DNA of 64,000 nt, taken from NCBI GenBank assembly GCA_017506865.1, contig JAFCMP010000138.1, forward strand, positions 62,001 through 126,000. Reading direction: 5' to 3'. The position numbers and the translations under genes were made by a program. Below, in pieces: positions 1 to 24,681 of the stretch. The stretch is from Tribonema minus (lineage: Eukaryota; Sar; Xanthophyceae; Tribonematales; Tribonemataceae). How positions within the stretch are numbered: the first letter of the stretch is position 1; the number at the start of each line of letters is the position of its first letter. The notes beneath the pieces are model-generated. The model was not told the origin of the DNA. It searched no databases and worked only from the letters and a program-made list of their open reading frames with translations.

Positions 1-231
1 CTCGCCCAGGGCGCGAAAAAGCCCTGATGGTGGATGTTGATGGACTTGCAATCGGAACCTCTACATGTGTGTTTGTGAACACCTTGAAAGTGTCTTAATG
101 CGCATTGCCGATTACTTCTCAACAACATCGCCATATGGTGGCATCTCCCCCCCCTCGAGTCCTCATCCATCTGCTCCCCCTTTGATGTATGTCGACCAAC
201 ACGCACATTTATTCTGCCGCGCGCGCGCGAC

Positions 232-480
232 GACCTCAGGCGCGTGCTGCAGGACACCGGCGAGGAGACGCGCCGGTGCGTGGCAGCGCTTGTCGCCATG
301 CGGCACGTCGCCAGGCACCTGCACAAGCGAACTTCAAACGCCGCGAGCGCGCCCGCCGCCGTCGCCGGCTTCCGCTGGCACGAGCTCGTGAAGGACATTG
401 ACAGCTGCCTGAATGAGCACGCGCGCCGGTTTCGCGGGAGCGGGAAGAAGCTCGCTAAGAAGCCAGCGCGACTGCGATAA
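232..480 (+). CDS. 3' end of an unknown gene (partial, last exon)
   Basis: An open frame runs into a TAA at 478-480 and encodes about 80 residues ending in a strongly basic tail (GSGKKLAKKPARLR). It includes amphipathic helix-like stretches such as RCVAALVAMRHVARHLHKR and FRWHELVKDIDSCLNEHARR. The high-GC3 codon use matches real exons in this window. The acceptor is probably in the CG-rich stretch near 215-250 (an AG lies at 238-239), so the exon start is approximate and the rest of the gene lies left of the window. I do not recognise the family. It points toward the chromate transporter gene (tail-to-tail). Confidence 0.45.
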   Translation, partial: DLRRVLQDTGEETRRCVAALVAMRHVARHLHKRTSNAASAPAAVAGFRWHELVKDIDSCLNEHARRFRGSGKKLAKKPARLR

Positions 481-1966
481 ACATGCACTTTGTTCTGATG
501 TTGAAGTGGCTAGATGCGTCGACAGGTTCAGTCGTATATGTGTGTGCCGGTGACCGTTGTTTGAGCGTTGAGCGCTGGTGGTCTCTGCGCGTGCATTCAG
601 ATTTGCGCCTCCCGTGCTTGCTTGCCTGCCAGTTCAGCATGGCATGGAGCGGCTAATGCTGGGCTGGGGTCTCACTGATCTGACTCCCTTATGTGCGCCT
701 GCTGTGAGGGATCACACAAATGTGATGAAACTGTAAAAGACAGCAAAATCATAGGTTGAGATGACTGCCGTTTGAGCTCTCCATCTGCCATGTTTGTTGC
801 GTTTCATTTTCATCCCTGTGTGTTATGCTGACGGACTGGCATACGGTTTCGCTTTTGCAAGTGTGGACAGAACATTTTGAAACGGTCATGTTTAAAATCA
901 TCTGAACATTTTTGCGCCCTGAACGAGGATCATAGTGTTGTCAATGTCGCACTTTCATGTCGAGTCGCTGTTTCAGGCGAATACTTCTATGTGTGATTGG
1001 ACTTGATTTGCAGAGGCAGCCAACCAGTTTCAAAAACAGCCCATGCTGATAAGCCGCATCAGCATGCGCATTGTCGCGGGCAGCCCAAGCAACATAGAAG
1101 AGTACACAACAAATTGCCTTGAGGGTATCTTCTTCATAACAATTGTGTCTGTTTCATAATGCTTTGCGCAATGTCTCTGGCACCACCGATTCACCAAGTT
1201 CTTCAACCTCAAAGCCCCTACATACTGTGTCACCACGTGTCCGCTGCGGAATGCCAGCAGTCACTCAATGACACCCTTTCTCGTTGTTGTTGCCACGAAA
1301 CATGGTCAAATTCCATATCTGTCAACAAGAACGCGCAGTCACTGTAGATTACGCTCGTCAACGCTCAATATGTCAAAACTCTCAAACGCCTGGTCAAGCC
1401 ACATGGAAGACTGGCACTGCGCAACAAAGAAACCAGTGCAACTATGCTGCCCTTGCAAAAAGCAGCCCCTGCTGCAGAGCATGGCGGCGTGCGTCCAGAT
1501 GCGCTGACGGTAACAACCCGGACATGATTGAGCGTTGCCACGCCGTTGCCGACAGAGAGCGCGCCGGAAAGTGGCGCCCCCTCACGATGCGCCTGCCGAT
1601 GCACGCGTTCATGGGTTAGGGTTAGGCCTAGGTTTAGTGACCTTCAGCTGCGGCTGCGGCGGAGGACGTGCCGACAGCGGCATCGGGCGCGCCCCACGCC
1701 ACTATCACTGGCGATGGCGGCGGCGACGGCGGTGAGGGAAAAAGTCGCCAATGAGCGTGTCCACAACATCGTGCTCAGCAACACAGAAAGCGCGCTGAAA
1801 TGTCCAGACTCCCCCCCCTTCCCCCCAGCGCCGCGCGACGCGTTCAGACTCGGCGGAAACACAGAAGACGCGCTGAAATGTCCACCCGCCCCCCCCACAC
1901 ATAGCGCCGCGCGGTGCGTTCAGACTCGGCGGCAACTCAGGGCCGCGGCGGCAGCAGCGGCGGCGA
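481..1966. other. Intergenic, tail-to-tail, no gene recognised
   Basis: This lies between two convergent genes. I see no convincing exon. It holds a short telomere-like run (GGGTTAGGGTTAGG near 1,614) and a two-copy tandem repeat at about 1,780-1,933, just beyond the chromate transporter stop. Confidence 0.5.
1780..1933. repeat. Two-copy tandem repeat, ~77 bp unit
   Basis: The units at about 1,780-1,856 and 1,858-1,932 share the stretches GCGCTGAAATGTCCA, a C-rich tract and GTTCAGACTCGGCGG. They lie directly 3' of the chromate transporter coding region (minus strand). Confidence 0.7.
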
Positions 1967-2247
1967 TCACGCAAATAGGGCGTTGAGCGCGCCCACGCCG
2001 CCGCCGACGGCGATCATCAGCGGCGCGGGGACGCGCAGGAAGCCCACCGCGACGAAGGCGACGCCCGCGAGCGCGACGTACAGCGGCTCCGCGCCCAGCG
2101 GCAGCGCCGCGGCGGCGGCGGCGCCGGCGGCAGCGGTGGCGGCGCGGCGGCCGTCGGCGCCGATCGACAGCGCCTTCTGCGACAGCTCGTACGTGGCGGT
2201 GAAGACGAGGCCGACCGCGCCGGCGTTGACGCCTTCGAAGATGGTCT

Positions 2248-2308
<61 letters not shown>

Positions 2309-5300
2309 ATACGGCGGGCGGGGACATGGTGTCATGCACAGTAAAGGAGTGCGGTGTGATGTGGGAAGCGGTGGGCATGCCGTGTGACGCTTTAAGAGGG
2401 GCTGATCAGTTGAAGTTCGGGCCAGCTCTGTGCGGTGAAGGTCAAGCAGCACCGCGCAACGCGCATGTACTTCTTGCAGTTCGCAAGGCCACTCCACACA
2501 GCATATGTGTGAGACGCGCACAGAGTCAACAGTGTGGCACACTGGTCTGACTGTGCTAGAAATTCAGGGGACACAATAGTACCATCACAGTACTACGATC
2601 CGACGCATACCTCAAAGCATTATTCTTCTTTGAAGTACAGACTACTTTGCAAGTATACATATACATATAGGCACTGCGCATTGAGACCCTTTAAGTGATC
2701 GGCAATGCGCATTGAGGCACTCTAAAGTGTTCACAAATACACATGTGGATTCTGGTTGCAACCTGGACATCCACCATCTGAGTTTTTTTGCGCCCCAAGC
2801 GAAAATCACAAAAAAGTACATGGTGACCTTGGCCTGCATGAAAACTTTGAGATGGAGTCTGCGTGGAGCTGGGTGGCCCTAAGACGGGTCTGTCTGTGGG
2901 GGGAGAGTCTTGTAGCTTTGTTTGGTATCCCTGCTAGTATGTGGGGGACAGTCGCTTGCGGGTGCTTTGTTGGGGGTGATGTGGGGGGCGGGGTGTGGCG
3001 TGCAAGCTTTGCATGCTACATCCAAGAGTGAGAACAAGGCGACACACCTACAACATGGCATTTCCACAGCCACAAGTGGAATATAATAAAAGTACATGGT
3101 TGCGAAGCGAAATAAATAAAAGTACATACTACTTCCAAAGCGCACAGCCACAGTACACATACATACGTCCAGTCTCACCTGCATCAGCGGAAACCCGCGG
3201 TACCGCCGCCACAGCGGCAGCACGCCCGTCTTGAGCATGAGGCCCGGCGCAAACATACCTACCCATGCCAGCGCGGCGCCGCAGAGCGCTGCCGGCACGC
3301 CGTAGGGCCGCATGGCGAGCGCCCCGCAGTACGCCGCAAAGTTGAAGTTGGGCCCTGCACAGCAGGTGATGCGCATGTGGTCATCATGGGGTGAGGCTCA
3401 GGATGCTCAGCGCGCAGCAGCGTAGAAGATGGAAGACGAGACGCTCTTCGTGCTTTGGGAGTGCAGTGAGCTCCTGGGCCGAGGTTTGCAGGAGCGCCGC
3501 GGGTGCAAGCGCTTGAGAGAGCTTGCAACTACGACGAGGCGCCTCCGGAGTACCAGGCAATTCAGCATTGAAAAGGAGACTCACAGCACGCACGCCGGCC
3601 AACGCGCGGAAAGCATGGCCCCGGCGAGGCCACAACAGGGGTATGTATGCACATTATTCGCCGGACATTGTACTGCAAGAACCACCCTAACAACAACTGC
3701 GAATACTCCGTGGACCACGGCAAGCACCGTGATCACGGCAAGCGCCGCTCTCCGCCCACCCCGCACCGGCCACGTACAGTAGCTTTCCGCAACAGGGGTA
3801 CGCGCATCACCCACCGGAGCGTGCGCGGCAAGACCCAGGCTGCAGGGGGGGGGGTATGTAGGTAGGTACTCACCGGGCATGGCGTTGATCACGGCGAGCC
3901 CCAGCAAGAAGGCGCCGCTCTCTGCCCACCCTGCCCCCACCACGTAGCTCTGCGTAACAGGGGTACGCGCATCACCCACCGGACATCGCACGGCAAGAAC
4001 CACCCTAACAACGGCTGCAGGGGGGTACGTTAGGTAGGCATGTAGTTACTTACCCGGCATGGCATTGATCACGGCGAGCCCCAGTAAAAACGCGCCGCTC
4101 TCCGCCCACCCCGCGCCCACGACGTAGCTGTACAGCAGCGGCACGACCACGGGCCCGCCGCCGAAGACGATGGAGCCGACGTAGAAGAACGTCGCCGCGA
4201 CGCGCAGCGCCGTCGACGCGGCGCACGCGCGCAGCGTCAGCGCTCCGCAGAAGAGCACGAGCCACGCCGCGAGCACCACCACGCCGCTCTGCCACGTGTA
4301 CGTGAAGTGCACGGCGGGGTCCGCGAATGCCTCTGCGGCAGCAGCGCTGCTGCTGCTGCTGCCGCCGCTGCTGCCAGCGGCGGCGGCGGGGGCCTGCCGC
4401 TCGACGTCGCCGCCGCTGCTGCCCTGTGTGCGGGTGAGGCAAGCACGTGGCGGCGGCGAAGGTGGGTGAGTTGTGCGGGTGGGGCGATGGCGGGCGTGTG
4501 CTGCTGTGCCGGCTCAGCTTTCTTCCAGAAATCTGCTGTCAGCGTGAGCTGCCAGCGCTTCGCAGCAGGCGACCGGCCCCCGCATGAGCACGACCATTGC
4601 GTCGTGCTGCCGCGTGCGTCGGCGAAGCGGATATGGGTGGGAGGTCCGCAGGAAAGTGGAAGCTTAAGTTTGAAGTTGAACTCTTGCCTTCGGCCCGCTG
4701 CGCACGTGCCCCGCGCAAGCAGAACCTCAAGTTTGAAGTTGAACACTTGCCTTTGGCCCGCTGCGCACGTGCCCCGCGTACGCGACCGCGCCGCCGAACG
4801 CCATGCACGCGGGTATCATCCACGGCGTCGCCTGGAAGCAGATGGTGTGCGCGAAGACGGCCGCGGCGATGCACTTGGTCATGGGCGTGCCGCACAGCTT
4901 GTGGCCCAGGTTGTACGCGGCGAGCGCCACCAGCGCCACCGCGACGGAAGCGAGACCGTTCTCGAGGAACAGAACGGTCCGCGGCAGCGCGGCGCCGCGC
5001 GTGTCGCCGACGACAGTGCCCAGTACCGCCATCACTATGCCGCCGGGCAGACTGCGGTTTGCGTCAGCGGCAGTAGGGCATGCGCGGTTTGTGGTTGGAC
5101 CATGCGGAGTCACCGCCGGAGTGGACATCCAAAGTTCCAGGAGCCCAGGTAGTTGCATGTGTGAGGCAACTAGGAACTGTTGTTGCTGCATCCTTGAGTG
5201 GGTTCTCGAGCAACTGCTGTACTGGGCCGGCAAAGGCATACTTGCAGCAATGTTGAACCTTGAGAGCTCCTGCTGCTGTCGAAGCAACACTTTTTACAGT

Positions 5301-6142
5301 TTTTCGGCTTGGGACTTGCAAGGCTAAAAACATGAATCGGTGCGCGGTGTTGGCGTGTCGTTGTATGCGCCGAGAAGCTATCATGGCCTTGTGCGGTACA
5401 AAGTCTAACACCTGCTGACCAGACTGTGAACAAAAGCCATGACGCATTCGGCACAAGCAGAGCATGACAGTGGTGCAGCTCACAGTTAGCTTGTTCGACT
5501 CACCTCCAGATCAAAAACGCCCAAAGCGCTGGTAAAACGCCATCCCTGATAAGCGCCACTGTGTAGGCGAGCTGCGTAGACGCAGGCCCCGGCAGAGCGG
5601 TGCTGATGGCAAACAGCTCTGCAAACATCTTCTCGGATAGCCATCCCCGCTGCACCACAAACCTGTAGGGTTGCACGATGAACGTATTTGGCCACATAAA
5701 GACCGCGTATGTGGGGCGTCTTTGGCAACCAGGCATTCATCTTGAGCAAACCTCAACATCATAGCATGCTGCGTGAGGGCGGATTTGTGGGGCCTGTGGT
5801 GCATCTGCTTGATTCCGAGCATACAGTCCCCACCACAAAAGGGGCACTTGAACTCAGAAATAAATAAACTTCAAATACGCTTTGTGCACCCCTACACCTG
5901 TCATACAGCAGGGCGATGTGTGCGGGTGGTCCGCCGAAAGCGGTGAAGGCCAGGGGAATGTAGTCGACGGTGACCTCCCACAGCTTCTGCCTCATGCTGC
6001 GCTCCTCGGCAGGCTCCGCCAGAGCACCAACGCGCCGACCTGTGTCATCACCGGCACCATATGCAGCTTTGCCGCCCTGAATCAGCGGCTGATGCTGAAC
6101 AGAGCTCGAATCTAGTCGCACGTGCTGCCCCATGGGTGACAT
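1967..6142 (-). CDS. Chromate transporter, two-domain CHR family
   Basis: A CHR-family membrane transporter; family members efflux chromate, perhaps with sulfate-linked exchange. Six exons on the minus strand: 6142-5898, 5662-5504, 5051-4782, 4418-4054, 3354-3179 and 2245-1967. Phases are consistent and give 497 aa. The N-terminal CHR domain (about residues 50-225) shows AFTAFGGPPAHIALL, RRGWLSE-like VQRGWLSEKMFAEL and ALPGPASTQLAY. The second CHR domain (about 255-497) shows GSIVFGGGPVVVPLL and INAMPGPNFNFAAYCGAL, the paired motifs expected of a long (two-domain) CHR protein. A Ser/Ala/Gly linker separates the halves. The exon 3 donor and exon 4 acceptor (4782/4418) are the least certain junction; 4423 is an alternative acceptor. 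The gene starts 135 bp from the divergent DUF1769 gene. Function is inferred from the family only. Confidence 0.88.
2253..2307. repeat. (GGC)n microsatellite at an acceptor
   Basis: About 16-18 GGC triplets (GCC on the minus strand) end at the CAG acceptor of the last chromate transporter exon. They occupy the place of its polypyrimidine tract. Confidence 0.85.
3700..4130 (-). repeat. Tandem copies of chromate transporter exon 4 3' edge
   Basis: The real exon end (4,054-4,130, encoding GWAESGAFLLGLAVINAMPG) is repeated at about 3,878-3,955 almost unchanged, with a GTGAG donor in the same place. A more diverged copy lies at about 3,710-3,790. Intron sequence following the donor is copied too. 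Confidence 0.8.
4663..4785. repeat. Two-copy tandem repeat over exon 3 donor of the chromate transporter
   Basis: Units of about 60 bp at 4,663-4,722 and 4,723-4,782 share AAGTTTGAAGTTGAAC, a GGCCCGCTGCGCACGTGCCC core and CGCG. The second unit abuts the exon 3 donor (minus strand). Confidence 0.75.
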
Positions 6143-6277
6143 TGGCTCCCGTCTTTCGGTGACTACTACATGTGCAAGTCACGAAGCAAACGAAAGTTGG
6201 CGGTTACTTCGGCAGATCGTGCACTTCAACTCCCAAACAATTTCTTCCGACGTGGGTCCCGCTGTCTGTTGGCGGCG
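6143..6277. promoter_or_regulatory. Short divergent intergenic region (shared promoter, inferred)
   Basis: Only 135 bp separate the start codons of the chromate transporter (minus) and the DUF1769 gene (plus). Both 5' UTRs and core promoters must overlap here. No TATA box is obvious. It contains a TTGGCGG element near 6,197. Confidence 0.5.
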
Positions 6278-20847
<14,570 letters not shown>

Positions 20848-23800
20848 CTGAGCGCTGATGGCTCAGTCGAGCGCTGCTGCCACGAACACACAGGCCGCTG
20901 CACACGACAGCGCGCTGCACACGCGCGGCGGCAGCAGTGCTCACCAGCTTGGCCAGGCTCTCGTCGTCGCTCAGGGACAGCTCGGAGTCGCTGTTTGCGT
21001 CCCAGCGCGCGGGGCAGCGGCGTCGCCAACGGGCGCGCCGTTGTCGCCGTCCTTAAGTGTAGAGTGCAACCGGCCTACACAACTTGCTGCTGGCTCAGGA
21101 AAGCGCTGCCGCGCTAGCGTCGCGCTGCCGCTGCTGCCTGTGCAGACCGGTGCTGCCTGCTGCCTCAGCACAGCGCCGTGACTTTAGCTGGCACGCTGCT
21201 GCCTAGTTGAAGCGCTGCTGCCCTGGTTGAGCGCCGCTGCCCTGCTGTGCACTGCTGCCACGATTACTGAGTGCTGCTGCCTGGACGGCCGTTTGCCTCA
21301 TGAGTAGCGAGAAGGTGTATCACTGGCGCCGCTGTGTGTGCTTTTGGGAGCGCTTCAAGTTTCGCAGCCTTACAGGGTGTGCGCTCCCGAGCTGACGCTG
21401 CAATTTATTTACCTGGCCTTGTAAATGCTGGTCTGCCGGAATGCAACGCAGCAACTGCGCGGTCGTATCCACTGGATCATTCAATGCAGCGCTCCTGTAA
21501 GATAGTTTCTTTGGCACATACCACAGAACGTTGACGCTGACAGACGTGCCATAGGCTGCTGCCAGCAATGAATCATACTCCCCATGTCCTGTTGTATGCC
21601 TCTTGGTGTCTGCTCCTCTTCGGCACTGACGTGGAGCCAGGTGGAATGACTCATGGCAAGGGCTACCAGGTTGAGGATATTACAGCCAATGTACGTTGAA
21701 CAACACCCTCCTGGCGATTGAAGTCTTCAAGTACGACTTGAGGTTTTGTGCGGCGAACTATACCACGTACGCAGGATTCGCAGCGAGCATAACAAATGCG
21801 CCACACACTCTGAAGAAGTGCCATAATCGAATGGTCATTAATCGAATGGTCATAGTGATCACATGGGACAGCACTCATGCATTTGTGACAGACAGATGGC
21901 AGGGAAGCGGAGGACCAGAGAGCGGTTGGCAACAGCTGTGGAAGGCATTCCGTGATGACACAAGTGCATATTTGGTGCCGCCTGTCGCTGGACGTTCTGA
22001 CCAATCTTCAATCCTATAGTCTCCGCAGAGTGTAGGCTCTGTGGTACTAGTTCACTGCACTGGCGCCGCGCGGGTTGGTGGCGAGTACGTCACGCAGCAG
22101 CTTCCGCTGGACGCTGCTGGCAAGTGCTGAACTTCGAGTAGAGCGTCAGCCTGCACAACGACAAAAAGCCGTCACCGGAGCAGAAAAAAGGGCGTGCACG
22201 CATCAGGCATCATGCGGGACGATAGGTGCGAATACCGAAAGTGCAGCAGCAGGGGCTCATCTATCTGTTCAATCAATCCGCAGCAGCGCTGGGCGTGAGG
22301 GGGGGGGGGAGGGGGCGGGGGCGGACGGAACCTCCCCCTTGTGCCCCCCCTCCCCCCGCGCGCACACGCCTGCGCCGTCTCGGTTTTCAGCGACGGTTTT
22401 TTAATCACAGCCGGGGATGCACGCACGAGGCAGCAAGCGACACGCGTCTCAGTCAGTCACGCACCTGTAGGTCCGATTGGTGTTGAGCACTGCTGCAGGC
22501 TGTGGCAGCGCTCATGTGTGGCATCAGTGTGCCGCTCTCGCCGCGATGGACAGCAGCGTCATGTGGTGCTGGTGGTGCAGGCAGAGGACCTGATGAGCGG
22601 CAGAGGTGAGGGGGGGGGAGGGGGGCGGGGGCGATGCTGTGGAATCAGTGCTCAGCGACGCCTCGCATCATTCATTTGCTCAGCAAGGTTCCGCTAAAGC
22701 GCTTGTAAGGATTCAGGTGCATTCACGTGGTTGTGTCTCACTCCTTCTCTTGTGCGCAGGGCTCCACAAACACTTTCGCATCATACATGTTCTCAGCAAG
22801 TATCTGCTTGAGCGCTCACAAGGCTTGACTTGCGTTCACGCGCGGTTGTGTCCAGCTCCTCCCCTCCTGTGCGCAGGGCTCCGCAAGTGCAGACGCAGCA
22901 GCGGCAGGCAGCGCCAGTGCCACCCCACGTAGACCAAATACTTTCCCACACAATACAGACCGCACATCTGACGACACGAGGCGTTGCAAGCACCTGATGC
23001 GACGTGAGGTAATGCTGCACGGTGAGTGGCGTGCGCGCGCAGGGCAGGCTCAGAGCATGGATGACATTCGTGGGTGTTTCCTCAAGCGGGTGCCTTCCCC
23101 GTGGGGCGGCTCCCCTCGGAGCGGTTCTGCGAACCTGTGCCACGGCTCATCATCGCCCGGCACGCGTTGGCACATAATCAGGAAGGCGGGACACACTCTG
23201 AAGGTACGGTGCGTGGTGCCTTGCGCTGGGGTTGTGGGCGCGCCTTCCTTTTGGTCCTATTCTGGAAGTGAATCAACACGTCCAGGACGACTCAACATCT
23301 GCAGCGCACCTCGAGCTCCCGCGTCGGTATCAGCTCGGTGACGCCTGGATGCGAATACATACCCCCGGCGAGGCTCCGTGACGCGCAGCAACTTCAAGTG
23401 TGGGCATGCGGACCATATCTATGAGTCAGCTCACTGCAAGCCGCAGCAGCGCTGTGCGCGTGGCAGCGAACGCCTGTGGCGGCACGCCTGCGCTTGGGCA
23501 GCTGCGCTCAGCACCTGGTCAGACGGCCGGGAGAAAGAAATCGCAACCAAGACAGCGTGCCGTCAAGCGCTTACAAATAGAGGGCTGCCAAACAGTCATC
23601 TTTCAGCAATATGGTTGCGAGAAAGGTGGTGCGGAAGAGTATGTCACGTACTTCAATGATAGTTTTGTATGGAGTGTGGAGTGCCACGGAGTGTATATCA
23701 CATACTCGTGGATCATATCACACGACTGGTGAGGAAATTGTGGAGTGTCATGTTGCAGCACTGGAGACACACGGTGGTAGTTTTGCACTGCCCCCCGAGG

Positions 23801-24681
23801 GCAGGTCACCAGTGGGTACTATGGGTCTGCAGGGTAGGTTTGATCTTGGGAGGGGCGCCGGACGCTTACAGGCGACCCGAGGGCAAAGACTGCCTGGGAA
23901 GCTGTTCCTCGTGGCGAATGTGGATAAAAAATATCCTGACGAGTGCGCGTGTTGTGCTGCACCCCCCCCGTGCGGTAGCCGCATTAGCTAGATGCTGTTC
24001 GCGATGAAAACTACATGGGTGATAAACACCAAAGAATTGACATACTCGGTTGTGACATGCTGGTTCCAGCATCCCAGCGGTGACAAACAAATAAAAGGAA
24101 AAGAACCATTCGATTCGAATAAGCGCAAATGGCTCTGCGGAGTGGCTTGTAGAGATGAGTGCCACAGTACCACAAGCATTGCATCGATACCATGCAGCGC
24201 TTCAAGCTTCTCCAAGTAGAGACAAGCACCAGACAGCAACACATTTGCTTGCACGAGCCGTGAACCGTGAACAGCGTGTAGTCAACTTTGATCACCACTG
24301 CCACAAAACGATGCTGCGTGCCTCCAAGTCATGTCGTTCAAGCGCAATTGCCGTAGATCCGCGAGGAAACAGGCGCACCTGTGTATCATGGATGGATCTG
24401 ATCGGTGGATCTGAGGCCATGGGTCCCAATGTCCTCCAGCTGTGGTTGTCATCTGCAGTGCAGATGCTGGCGGTCAAGTGCCCGACTGCCTGAGGATGCA
24501 GCAGAGTGCGATAGTCACATGGAACCGCATCAGCCGTAATGCCGCGCCGGTGGCCGCAATATAGTGGCTGTGTGCTGTGTGAGTGAAGGGGGTTGTTAGT
24601 GTGAGTGTGGATTCCAAGCTTCCGGAAGACCATTGTTAACGATGGGGTGCAATCTGCAGCCAGCCTTGTCCATTCAAGACC
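20848..24681. other. Gene-poor region
   Basis: Between the DUF1769 stop and the MtnB-MtnC start I see only one exon-like stretch (the histidine-phosphatase fragment near 23,080-23,215). The rest is low-complexity or intron-like sequence with C/G tracts at 22,300-22,370 and 22,606-22,632. The short frames have no recognisable content. Confidence 0.45.
23082..23215 (+). pseudogene. Possible histidine-phosphatase exon or gene remnant
   Basis: An exon-like frame reads AFPVGRLPSERFCEPVP and then RLIIARHALAHNQEGG. The RHA/RHG tripeptide after a short hydrophobic strand, followed by HN and acidic residues, is the N-terminal signature of the histidine phosphatase (phosphoglycerate mutase-like) superfamily. 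It closes near 23,215 before a donor-like sequence. A further frame at about 23,305-23,380 (HLELPRRYQLGDAW) could be another exon. The second catalytic histidine was not found, so this may be a remnant, or a gene whose other exons I could not place. Confidence 0.35.

Noticed and set aside
2017-2310. Minus-strand Arg-rich frame reading the (GCC)n tract
   Set aside because: Out-of-frame reading of the microsatellite and of the last chromate transporter exon.
21696-22019. 107-codon plus-strand frame
   Set aside because: No motif, AT-richer codon use unlike real exons here, and an equally long antisense frame exists.
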